Shown: in pieces, positions 6,154-12,745 of the stretch
How the letters are laid out: each line of letters starts with the position of its first letter
Numbering within the stretch: the stretch's first letter is position 1
Assembly (NCBI GenBank): GCA_035267815.1
Contig: DATFLK010000080.1
Location: forward strand, 1-14,409
Origin: DATFLK01 sp035267815
GTDB taxonomy: Bacteria; Pseudomonadota; Zetaproteobacteria; Mariprofundales; Mariprofundaceae
Direction: 5' to 3'
Length of the DNA stretch: 14,409 nucleotides
Translations under genes and position numbers: made by a program
The notes under the pieces: generated by a model
The model's database searches: none
Told to the model about the DNA's origin: nothing
Seen by the model: only the letters and a program-made list of their open reading frames with translations

Positions 6154-8742
6154 TCATCTTCTTTCATGTTGAGCCGCCAACACTTCAGGGTCAAGGGGGA
6201 CCAAGTGCTCAAGTCTAGTGAACAGCTCGACGGCGCGCACCTTCTGGCCGCGTTGCCTGGCCAGATGCCAGAGGGCTCGCAGGGCACCGACATGATCGGG
6301 TCGAATGGAGAGAATCCTCTTCCAGCCCCGCTCCGCCTGTACAGGCGGAAGCGAGAGCTGCCGAAGGCGATCCGCCATGGCATCCGCAACCGCAAACCCG
6401 ACCCAACGATCGTCGGGATTGGCCCTATAGGCCAGCTGCATGAAAGGCATCACGTTGGTCTTCCTGTCGGAGAACATCCCTTCCCATGCATGCATCATCG
6501 CATCGGTCGCCAGCGCGGCGGAGACCACCCGGGTAGTCTCCTTCTCCCCGACACGCCAGCGCTGTAACAGCACTTTCGGTTTGGGTCGTTGGTCCAGAAG
6601 CCATTTCAGAATGTGGGCCACATCAAGCCTGCCTTCCACCCGCGCTCTGGCCAGACGGAATTCGACCGTCGGCAACCACTCATCCTGAAGGGGCGAATCA
6701 AAAGCGGGGATCGGCCCCATATCGCGCCCCAGCCAGGTCTGCCACCCTTCGCCGCCGGTCAGCGTCGACCCGTGCCTCTCCGCCCAGGCCGCAATCGCAT
6801 CGGCCTTTGGCATCCTCTGCCGGAAACCGACCATGGCGAGATGGAATCCATCCATCATCATCGTGTTATGCGGAAACACCGTCCTGAAGGTCGCCAGAAT
6901 GATCTTCAGGCTGGGGACATCAAACTGGTTCAGTGCCAACCACTGGACATAAATTCCTGACGGATTCAGGCACCCTCGTACCCGCGCAAACTGCTGCCTC
7001 GAAAGAAGAAGGCCGCGGCCCGCAAGATCGGGATGGAAGAGATCGCCGACGATCACGTCGAAATGGCGGGCATCATCGGCCATCAGGAACCGGCGGGCAT
7101 CATCATGCCGAATATCGAGCCACGTCGGTGCATCGCCGTTGAAACGGGAAAACCACCTGCCTGCCGCCTTGATGGCGCCGGGAGAGAGCTCCACGGCCAC
7201 GGCCGACACCCCCGGAATCTGCTTGGCCGGCGAGGCGGTGATTCCTGTCCCCAGACCAAGGAACAGAATCGATCTGGCACCAGGATGCAACAGTAGCGGC
7301 AACCTTCCCTGATTCCTTTGAACCGCGACCGCTGTCGGATCGGTCGAGGCATCAACGCGCTGGAGATCGTTCAGCAGTATCCGGGTCCCGTTCGGACGGG
7401 CAACCACGTCGGTCGTCGATACGGAGTCTTCATCGTGGAACAGCTCGCGCGTATGCGCATACTCGCCGGGAAGCAGCTGGGAAACGGGCGGTGTCTGCCA
7501 GACAAACACGACGACCGGAATCGCCAACAGAGGCAGGGCGCGTGCACGCGGCACCTCACACCAGTAGATGCCGCACAGCCCCAACAGCATAGCGGCGACA
7601 CAGACGACACCGGCGCTTCCCAGCCACGGCAGAACCAGCCACCCGGCCACGCCGGCGCCCAACGCCGCCCCGGTACTGTTAAAAGCGTACAGCCATGCCG
7701 CAGCGCCCTTCTCCCGCTGTCTGCGTGTAATCAGGGGCAGCCATGCCCCCAGCGCAAGCGTAGCCAGCAGCGTTAACACGAACATGATGGCACCCTGCGT
7801 CACCAACGACGACGCCAGGCTGGAGAAATCGGCCGAATCCATCCATGCGGAGACACTCGGTAACAACACCAACGGCATCAGGGCCGCAAGGGAACCCACC
7901 AGCGGTAATATATTCAGAAGACCGGCATTGAACCGACGCGCCAACAGGCTTCCCAGGGCAATGCCCAGCAACACGGCCGCCAAGATCACGCCCAGCACAT
8001 ATTCCGTACGCATAAAAACCAAGCTGTAGAGGCGTGTCCAGCCCACCTCAAGCATCAGGGCGGCAGCTCCGATCCCCGCATAGGCTGCCAACTCCAGCCA
8101 TGCCGGACGGATCGCCGGAGCGTGCCTTCTTACGGATGTGGAACTCCTCTCCTGCAATGCGGCAAGAATCAGCGCAGTCAACCCGATCACCATTCCTAGG
8201 CTGGCCACCGCACGCAGGGCGGGGGCCCAACCGAGCCAGGGCAAGAGAAGGAGCGGCGTCAATGAGCCCAGCACGCCACCCAACGTATTCAGCCCGTAAA
8301 TAGGTCCCACACCCATATCGGACGTGCTCAGGGCACGCAACACGGCGGGAAAGGTCATGCCCAGCGCCGTGGCAGGAATGAGAAGAAGGAGCACGCATGT
8401 GATGACATGAAAGGACATCCATCCTTCGATGCCCATGCTGGCGGCCATCGCCTCGAAGCCTTGCTCCAGTGAGGAGGCGATATAAGGAAGAAGAAGGGAA
8501 AAAAGAGCCACGGAGATCTCGATCGCGCCGAACAGTTGCAATCCCTGACGCGGAGAGAGACGCAGCCGTGCACCCACCCCACTGCCCAGTCCGAGGCCGG
8601 CCATGAAGGCAATCAGGGTGGCCACCATTCCGAAACTGCTGGCGCCACTCAGGGTGGAGACAAGCCGCATCCAGAGCACTTCATAAGCAAGCGCCGTGAT
8701 GCCTGAAACGGTGTAGAGCAGTAACGGCAGTCCCACGGTCAT
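6154..8742 (-). CDS. Fused transporter-like membrane / spermidine synthase-like protein
   Basis: About 862 aa. The first ~420 residues are a multi-helix membrane region starting PLLLYTVSGITALAYEVLW, with repeats of the kind found in proteins annotated as fused MFS/spermidine synthase (a second GYEV-like start near TRLYSLVF). A soluble domain follows with the methyltransferase-type nucleotide motif ILFLGLGTGITA (about 492-503), the acidic VAVELSPG and a DVIVGDLFHP segment. In true aminopropyltransferases the last motif is usually D-x-x-D-P; here the second Asp is His, so polyamine synthesis is doubtful. The final ~170 residues are helical and may be TPR-like. The ATG at 8742 puts the first helix at the N-terminus, as usual in the family; a TTG at 8781 is the alternative, and neither has a clear ribosome site. 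Function in this cluster unknown. Confidence 0.82.
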   Translation of the reverse strand: MTVGLPLLLYTVSGITALAYEVLWMRLVSTLSGASSFGMVATLIAFMAGLGLGSGVGARLRLSPRQGLQLFGAIEISVALFSLLLPYIASSLEQGFEAMAASMGIEGWMSFHVITCVLLLLIPATALGMTFPAVLRALSTSDMGVGPIYGLNTLGGVLGSLTPLLLLPWLGWAPALRAVASLGMVIGLTALILAALQERSSTSVRRHAPAIRPAWLELAAYAGIGAAALMLEVGWTRLYSLVFMRTEYVLGVILAAVLLGIALGSLLARRFNAGLLNILPLVGSLAALMPLVLLPSVSAWMDSADFSSLASSLVTQGAIMFVLTLLATLALGAWLPLITRRQREKGAAAWLYAFNSTGAALGAGVAGWLVLPWLGSAGVVCVAAMLLGLCGIYWCEVPRARALPLLAIPVVVFVWQTPPVSQLLPGEYAHTRELFHDEDSVSTTDVVARPNGTRILLNDLQRVDASTDPTAVAVQRNQGRLPLLLHPGARSILFLGLGTGITASPAKQIPGVSAVAVELSPGAIKAAGRWFSRFNGDAPTWLDIRHDDARRFLMADDARHFDVIVGDLFHPDLAGRGLLLSRQQFARVRGCLNPSGIYVQWLALNQFDVPSLKIILATFRTVFPHNTMMMDGFHLAMVGFRQRMPKADAIAAWAERHGSTLTGGEGWQTWLGRDMGPIPAFDSPLQDEWLPTVEFRLARARVEGRLDVAHILKWLLDQRPKPKVLLQRWRVGEKETTRVVSAALATDAMMHAWEGMFSDRKTNVMPFMQLAYRANPDDRWVGFAVADAMADRLRQLSLPPVQAERGWKRILSIRPDHVGALRALWHLARQRGQKVRAVELFTRLEHLVPLDPEVLAAQHERR

Positions 8743-8819
8743 ACCGGACAACGGCCGACCGGCCTCACCGTCGGATGGCAAAGGGGATCGGGAAGAGATG
8801 GTCTATGCTCCGAAGGGAA

Positions 8820-9191
8820 TCAGAAGGGATAGAACCATATCATCGACGTCACGGCATGGGCGATCGCCAGAGTGATGGTCACACCCGCAAAGAGCATGTG
8901 CCAGAGGAACACCTGCTTGCCACCGAGGACCATGGCCAGCCCGAAGCCAGCTGTCAGTAGCAGGCCGACCAGCAATCCGATCCCCATGAAAAAGAGGATC
9001 TTGTGCTGTTTCTTTTTCTTCACCTTCAGCAGGCCGCTGACGTCGTCATGCAACTTGTTGAAATCCTGCATGGCACCGAGATCCTGCTCCATGCTGCTAG
9101 GTGCAGACTGCTTGGCCGCTGCTTCAGACGGCGTCGGAAGCGCAACCACCAGCAGCATTGGCAAAAGAAACGATAGCAACCGAATCCGCAT
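8820..9191 (-). CDS. Small exported/membrane protein with two helices and membrane histidines
   Basis: A 123-aa protein with a signal peptide (residues 1-26, ending SEAAA), a polar stretch with a basic run (KVKKKKQHK, 56-64) and two helices (about 66-90 and 95-119). His98 and His112 lie 14 residues apart on the last helix, about four turns, the spacing seen for heme ligands on some membrane helices; whether heme binds is speculation. The start at 9191 follows the stop of the previous gene by one base (TAA-A-ATG) with GAGAAGAG before it, so the pair is translated together. The longer frame to 9227 would bury the signal peptide. Family not recognised. Confidence 0.72.
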   Translation of the reverse strand: MRIRLLSFLLPMLLVVALPTPSEAAAKQSAPSSMEQDLGAMQDFNKLHDDVSGLLKVKKKKQHKILFFMGIGLLVGLLLTAGFGLAMVLGGKQVFLWHMLFAGVTITLAIAHAVTSMIWFYPF

Positions 9192-9192
9192 T

Positions 9193-9465
9193 TTACTCTT
9201 CTCCCTCGTTCTCGTCGGATGAATCACTATCTACCTGTTTCTTCGAGCCATGACGCCACACATGATAGATCATCAGGAAGAAAGGCATCATGACCAGCAC
9301 CAGAATGAACAGGAAGATATGCCAGACGGAGGAGAAAGAGACATGCATGTAGCTATACTCGCCCAGCACATCGACTGCCATCGCCTTCCCGGGCCAGCCC
9401 AGAAGAAGGCCGGCACATGCCATAAGCGATATTACGTATCCTCTGTTGTCCATCAAGCTACGCAT
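9193..9465 (-). CDS. Small secreted/membrane protein (90 aa), unknown
   Basis: A signal peptide or first helix (residues 9-30, ending GKAMA), a short periplasmic part (DVLGEYSYMHVSFSSVWH), one helix (about 49-68) and a basic then acidic tail (HGSKKQ…DENEGEE). Histidines 41 and 49 sit before the helix and 68 and 72 at its end. GGAGTAGAG ends just before the ATG at 9465 and overlaps the stop of the FGE-like gene, which lies only four bases away; a second in-frame ATG at 9453 is less likely. It is coupled to the two-helix gene at 8820-9191. Both proteins lie between an FGE-like and a synthase-like gene and could form one small membrane complex; no family recognised. Confidence 0.7.
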   Translation of the reverse strand: MRSLMDNRGYVISLMACAGLLLGWPGKAMAVDVLGEYSYMHVSFSSVWHIFLFILVLVMMPFFLMIYHVWRHGSKKQVDSDSSDENEGEE

Positions 9466-9469
9466 CTCT

Positions 9470-10525
9470 CTACTCCTTGCCTTTTTGTGCCGTCTTCTTC
9501 ACCGGATAGGCACAACGGAAACCGATGAAGTCGCTCGAATCCCCAGCCATGGCATAGTTCCTATGGTAGGTAGTGGTGGAAAAGGGGTCGCTCTTCCACG
9601 ACCCGCCACGCAGCGCCTTGTAATGTTCGGATGTTATGTATGCGCCATGGTCCCCTTTCGGAATGAACATCGAGGAAGGTGCACTGCTGCCCTGATAGGG
9701 CTTGAAATCGTTCTTGACCCACTCACTGACATTCCCCGCCATATCGATGGCCCCGTAGGGACTGGCCCCCTTCATGTGGGTAAACACAGATGTAGGCCGG
9801 CCATAGTTGTTATAGGTGTTCAACAGTTTCGGTGTCATGCGGTTACCCCAGGGCCACCTGCGAGCATCCGTACCCCGGGCGGCCTTCTCCCACTGCGCCT
9901 CGGTCGGAAGTGTACCGCCGTCGGACCAGGTGCAGAAATCCATGGCATCCTGCCAAAAAACATTGGTGACCGGACGAAGTTCTTCCCCTTTCGGGATCGA
10001 ACCCTGTTTCCAGGAAGAGGGCGCCTTGTGTCCGGTCTCCGCCACGAAGAGCGCATATTGCGCATTGGTGATCGGATATTTGTCGATTTTGAAGGCCTTC
10101 ACGTAGACCTTGTGACGCGGACGGTCCTGAATATCGCTCTCGGGGCGGTCCGTACCCATGATGAAGTTACCGGCGGGAACCGTCACCTTCTTGGCGAGCC
10201 GTTTCCAGAGATCATCCCGGAGAAGCGCTTCCGCACTAGCCACCGTATAGGTCGAAACACCTCCCTGCTTCCGGGTAATCGCATCCAGATATTCGCCGGC
10301 AGCCTGAACGTGCTTGGCCACCTCATCAGGCTTCTTGGCATCGTAGGTGGAATGGGCCTGCATCTGGGCGACACGACCGCGGGCCAGGAACAGCGTATGG
10401 AACACGCCGCCCAGAAAGGCACCAGCCACACAGGTCACCAGCGTCGCAGTCAACAACCGCTTACGCTTCGACCGCGCCTCATCCGATAAATTGCGTTTAC
10501 TGTCCCAACCGGGCTTGCCTGTCAT
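9470..10525 (-). CDS. Membrane-anchored formylglycine-generating-enzyme-like (SUMF1/NirV-type) protein
   Basis: A 351-aa protein: basic N-terminus, one helix (about residues 24-48) and an FGE-sulfatase domain from about 113 to 342. Fold markers include VPAGNFIMGTD (116-125), PITNAQYALFV, GTLPTEAQWEKAARG (204-218), WPWGN, DMAGNVSEWV (261-270), LRGGSW (305-310) and IGFRCAYP (334-341). True formylglycine-generating enzymes carry two active-site Cys shortly after the RGGSW motif; here the stretch is KSDPFSTTTYHR with none. It is therefore unlikely to oxidise sulfatase cysteines and more likely a binding or assembly protein, as proposed for NirV near nitrite reductases. The ATG at 10525 overlaps the previous stop (TGATG), with GGAGG seven bases upstream. 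The only Cys are at 32, 198 and 338. Confidence 0.9.
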   Translation of the reverse strand: MTGKPGWDSKRNLSDEARSKRKRLLTATLVTCVAGAFLGGVFHTLFLARGRVAQMQAHSTYDAKKPDEVAKHVQAAGEYLDAITRKQGGVSTYTVASAEALLRDDLWKRLAKKVTVPAGNFIMGTDRPESDIQDRPRHKVYVKAFKIDKYPITNAQYALFVAETGHKAPSSWKQGSIPKGEELRPVTNVFWQDAMDFCTWSDGGTLPTEAQWEKAARGTDARRWPWGNRMTPKLLNTYNNYGRPTSVFTHMKGASPYGAIDMAGNVSEWVKNDFKPYQGSSAPSSMFIPKGDHGAYITSEHYKALRGGSWKSDPFSTTTYHRNYAMAGDSSDFIGFRCAYPVKKTAQKGKE

Positions 10526-10974
10526 CACTCTGCCTCCGAATCGTTTTCGCTTCGGCCATAGATGCGCTTGTTCACCACTTCACCAAGCACACCACCTATG
10601 GCCGAGGACTCAATCGCCAGAATGACAAAAAAGCCCCACCATCCAAGCGGCATCAGATCACTTCCTGACGGGAAATGCCCGTCATGAAGCGATGTGTAGT
10701 AGTCCAAGGCGAGCACCGGAGCCGGTGGAAAATAGGCGAGAATCTTGCCACCCAGCCCGTACACCGACGAGACGAGAAAGCCGGAGAGCGCGGGAAGAAG
10801 AAAGACCCCCGCAAACCATGTCAGATTGAAATAGGAGATCCCGGTAAACAGTTCGATGCGGGCACCCATCAAGCGCAACCCGAAATGAATCACCGATGCG
10901 CCGATGGCAAAAGCCACACTACCGCGAAGTATCTGTCCCGGAGTCCACCATAGGATGACCAGTGAGTTTCTCAT
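10525..10974 (-). CDS. Three-helix membrane protein, unknown
   Basis: A 149-aa membrane protein with helices near residues 18-37, 50-74 and 108-128. The loop between the last two is rich in aromatics (YFPPAPVLALDYYTSLHDGH) and probably periplasmic; the tail is charged (KRIYGRSENDSEAE). The ATG at 10974 lies 56 bases inside the preceding cytochrome gene in another frame, with AAGAAAGAG before it; no later in-frame ATG would keep the first helix. The stop overlaps the start of the FGE-like gene by one base. The tight coupling on both sides suggests these three proteins are made together. No family recognised; it could be an oxidase-complex subunit. Confidence 0.74.
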   Translation of the reverse strand: MRNSLVILWWTPGQILRGSVAFAIGASVIHFGLRLMGARIELFTGISYFNLTWFAGVFLLPALSGFLVSSVYGLGGKILAYFPPAPVLALDYYTSLHDGHFPSGSDLMPLGWWGFFVILAIESSAIGGVLGEVVNKRIYGRSENDSEAE

Positions 10975-11434
10975 ACTCTTTCTTCTTAACCTCCTCGAGG
11001 TACCAGTCCTTCACTTTCAAACTCGCCATATAGGTTGCGAGCAGCTGTCGCTCGCTCTCAGGCAGATTTGCATAGGATGGCATACGATACTTCGGCTTCA
11101 GGCGCGAAGGCAGGATGGCCTGAGGGTCCTTGGCGCTGAAATATTGGTAAAGCCACTTCTTGCTGCGCAATGAACCGATCCCATCCAGCGGCGGGGACGG
11201 TACAAACTGAGTCATATTCTGGGTGGCCCAAAGGGTATGGCAATCACGGCAGCCTTCACGGCGGATAAGGTCAGTTGCCCTTCTTGCCACGTCGTGACTT
11301 GCAGTCGAATAGAAGGGGATGCCCCGATCCTTGATCGGATGAAACTCTATGTAATAGAGCTTGCCACCCATATAGATAAGGATAATGGCCGCTATGAAAG
11401 CTAGCATGCCCTTCTCGCCACGGCGAAGTGCCAC
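10919..11434 (-). CDS. Membrane-anchored monoheme cytochrome c, CcoO-like heme domain
   Basis: A 171-aa protein with an N-terminal anchor helix (residues 10-28) and one periplasmic heme domain: REGCRDCHTL (CxxCH 62-66), PPLDGIGSLRSKKWLYQYF (81-99) and Met ligand in KYRMPSYANLP (Met118), ending in a helical, lysine-rich tail. The REGC..CHTL start and the order P-x-L-D/G-x-G…W…F…P…MP-x-Y resemble the CcoO and CcoP domains of cbb3 oxidases more than soluble class I cytochromes. It would be an oxidase subunit or its fixed electron donor. The start is GTG at 11434, with AAGGGG six bases upstream and only three bases after the previous stop; ATG at 11407 is possible. The end overlaps the next gene by 56 bases. 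Confidence 0.88.
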   Translation of the reverse strand: MALRRGEKGMLAFIAAIILIYMGGKLYYIEFHPIKDRGIPFYSTASHDVARRATDLIRREGCRDCHTLWATQNMTQFVPSPPLDGIGSLRSKKWLYQYFSAKDPQAILPSRLKPKYRMPSYANLPESERQLLATYMASLKVKDWYLEEVKKKEYEKLTGHPMVDSGTDTSR

Positions 11435-11437
11435 AGA

Positions 11438-11737
11438 TCACCCCTTCTTTTGATGCCGCTGTTCGCGCTCTTGACGCTCTTTTTCCAGGAACTCCTCGCG
11501 AAGACGCATCTGCTCGGCCATGACTTCGCGACTCTTCTTGTACTCTTCGGGATCCATACGATCCTTATCGCCCTCATCGAAGACGACGTATTTGATATCT
11601 TCGTCAAACTGCTTGTTCTTATAGGCCCAACGCATGGCGATCATGGCGGCGACCACGATCAACACACCGGAGATCAACCAGATATAGATCGTCCAGCCTT
11701 CGCCCAGACCATTCACAAATGCATCAATACCACTCAT
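11438..11737 (-). CDS. CcoS/FixS-like cbb3 oxidase maturation protein with long charged tail
   Basis: A 99-aa protein with one helix (about residues 15-36) followed by AYKNKQFDEDIKYVVFDEGD. This matches the CcoS/FixS signature, in which the single helix is followed by a …GQFDD…R/K-x-x-x-FD-D/E… segment. CcoS is needed for cofactor insertion into cbb3 oxidase. The usual protein is about 50-70 aa; here a highly charged tail of about 40 residues (MDPEEYKKSRE… REFLEKERQEREQ-type, probably coiled coil) follows, which is unusual. The ATG has AAGGAG nine bases upstream. It lies 13 bases after the two-helix gene and 3 bases before the anchored cytochrome. The CcoS relation is by motif only; no gene symbol is given because of the tail. 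Confidence 0.72.
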   Translation of the reverse strand: MSGIDAFVNGLGEGWTIYIWLISGVLIVVAAMIAMRWAYKNKQFDEDIKYVVFDEGDKDRMDPEEYKKSREVMAEQMRLREEFLEKERQEREQRHQKKG

Positions 11738-11750
11738 ATCTATCGACTCC

Positions 11751-12056
11751 TTATATCAAATAACCATCGAGCAACTGGATAATGGAAACGAGAAGACCAA
11801 GCCCGACACCGAGAAGGATGGTGGCGAGCATGATGTATTCGCCCCGCTTCAGTTTTGCACGCCCCTTGCGCATGTAGAGCACAACAGCAAAGGCGTAAAG
11901 GATCATGCCAAAGACGAGAAAGAGAAAAATACCGATTCGCCACTGGGGTCCGACAAGGTCATCAATACCGTAAGCAAATGCACACGAAGGATCGACGAGA
12001 ATGAGGGATATAAGCAAGACAGAAAAGGCCGACAACGATCGCCTGAGGTTCATCAT
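11751..12056 (-). CDS. Two-helix membrane protein with signal peptide, first gene of the long minus-strand run
   Basis: A 101-aa protein: signal peptide (residues 1-28, ending CAFA), a short outside segment (YGIDDLVGPQWR), helix 1 (about 40-62), a basic loop (MRKGRAKLKRGEY) and helix 2 (about 75-97). The start ATGATG at 12056 has no Shine-Dalgarno, while a plausible promoter ends right at the start (see promoter entry), which suggests a leaderless message. It is followed at 13 bases by the CcoS-like gene. I do not recognise the family; it could be a small subunit or assembly factor of the oxidase encoded here. Confidence 0.74.
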   Translation of the reverse strand: MMNLRRSLSAFSVLLISLILVDPSCAFAYGIDDLVGPQWRIGIFLFLVFGMILYAFAVVLYMRKGRAKLKRGEYIMLATILLGVGLGLLVSIIQLLDGYLI

Positions 12057-12062
12057 CTACGT

Positions 12063-12091
12063 ATTACAACATGGAGCATCCTGTGAGACAA
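12063..12091 (-). promoter_or_regulatory. Putative sigma70-type promoter of the 12056-3252 run
   Basis: On the minus strand TTGTCT (12091-12086) and TGTAAT (12068-12063) are separated by exactly 17 bases. They match the -35 (4 of 6) and -10 (5 of 6) consensus. Transcription would begin at about 12056-12057, i.e. at the ATG of the first gene. Prediction by eye, without experimental support. Confidence 0.45.
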
Positions 12092-12184
12092 GCGGCAAAT
12101 CCCGGACACACGATGTGTTTGATTCAATCCGTCACTTCGTTTAACATCGCTGAATCCGACAATATAAGGGAGGATGAATCAATT

Positions 12185-12316
12185 ATGGATGCCCAGCTTT
12201 TTACGTTTCTGTTCGCGTTTGTCGTCTTCGGATGCGGCGTGTTGCTGATGTACTCGGCAGCTACACCTGGTCGTAAGCGGATTGAAGAGCTCGATACTCA
12301 CGTCGGCAACAAATAA
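12185..12316 (+). CDS. One-helix small protein (43 aa), CcoQ-sized, unknown
   Basis: A 43-aa peptide: hydrophobic helix from about residue 4 to 23 (LFTFLFAFVVFGCGVLLMYS), then the polar tail PGRKRIEELDTHVGNK. Size and layout (one helix, charged tail) match CcoQ-type accessory peptides of cbb3 oxidase, but the sequence has no decisive motif. The ATG at 12185 has GGGAGG 11 bases upstream, a little far but the only such site. It is the only gene on this strand in the region and has its own terminator 31 bases after the stop, so it is probably an independent transcript divergent from the 12056 unit. The upstream frame back to 12071 is probably not translated. Confidence 0.65.
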   Translation: MDAQLFTFLFAFVVFGCGVLLMYSAATPGRKRIEELDTHVGNK

Positions 12317-12346
12317 CCAACTGACCAGTCACTGATCCAATAGTTC

Positions 12347-12377
12347 AAAGCGCGCCTCTCTTGGCGCGCTTTTTTTT
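12347..12377 (+). terminator. Rho-independent terminator of the 43-aa gene
   Basis: A perfect 10-bp stem, AAAGCGCGCC (12347-12356) with GGCGCGCTTT (12363-12372), has a six-base loop TCTCTT and runs into eight T. It lies 31 bases after the stop at 12316. The bases from 12378 to 12525 hold a run of nine C (12474-12482) and no recognisable gene. Confidence 0.93.
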
Positions 12378-12525
12378 GCGCTTATAGTACTGACCTCTTC
12401 TCCAGATGGATCGTTACCAATAGCCATCAGCTAAATCCCATGACCGACAGATAGCTGCCTTCATCATGTTTCACCCCCCCCCTTAATTATTAGAGATATC
12501 ACATGTCATCCTTTTCACTGAGACC

Positions 12526-12556
12526 AAAAAAAACGCGGCGCAAATGCGCCGCGTTT
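12526..12556 (-). terminator. Rho-independent terminator of the CcoO/CcoP-like unit
   Basis: A perfect 12-bp inverted repeat, AAACGCGGCGCA (12531-12542) with TGCGCCGCGTTT (12545-12556), is separated by two bases. On the minus strand it runs into a T-rich tract from the A run at 12526-12533. It follows the stop of the 44-aa gene at 12582 by 25 bases. Confidence 0.9.
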
Positions 12557-12581
12557 ATTAGTAGCTTTGTTTGTTGGTCGG

Positions 12582-12716
12582 TTAGAACTTCCGATGCCTC
12601 GGGTCCGGCGTATCCTTCTTCCATTTATCAATCCAGAAGGCATACATCACAGGCCCAAGCAAGGAAATCAGAATCACGCCAAAAGCAGCTACGGTCGGGT
12701 TATCAAAATCAATCAT
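12582..12716 (-). CDS. One-helix small protein (44 aa), likely oxidase accessory peptide
   Basis: The protein starts MIDFDNPTVAAFGVILISLL, has one helix (about residues 9-28) and ends in a charged tail (DKWKKDTPDPRHRKF). An excellent ribosome site, AGGAGGA, sits four bases before the ATG, and a terminator follows the stop, so the gene is well supported despite its size. It is the last gene of the unit 14372-12582, 29 bases after the CcoP-like gene, the kind of place where ccoQ is often found in cbb3 operons. The helix plus Trp/Lys-rich boundary fits a small oxidase subunit; a CcoQ assignment is a guess from size and place. Confidence 0.78.
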   Translation of the reverse strand: MIDFDNPTVAAFGVILISLLGPVMYAFWIDKWKKDTPDPRHRKF

Positions 12717-12745
12717 ATACTCCTCCTATCCTTATCGATTCGGAA

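Noticed and set aside
9446..10489. Very long + strand open frame (347 codons)
   Set aside because: It is a shadow of the FGE-like gene on the other strand, whose family motifs are unmistakable; the + product is rich in Arg/Gly/His and has no known motif.
12119..12127. TTGATTCAA as an FNR-type oxygen-sensor site
   Set aside because: An FNR site needs TTGAT and ATCAA half-sites four bases apart; this is only a short palindrome with one central base.
12140..12168. TTTAAC and TATAAG with 17-base spacing before the 43-aa gene
   Set aside because: The -10 box would overlap the only ribosome site (GGGAGG at 12168-12173), and the message would start after it, so the pair cannot be the main promoter unless translation is leaderless.
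12474..12482. Run of nine C as a phase-variable tract
   Set aside because: It lies between two terminators outside any gene or promoter; slippage there would have no evident effect.
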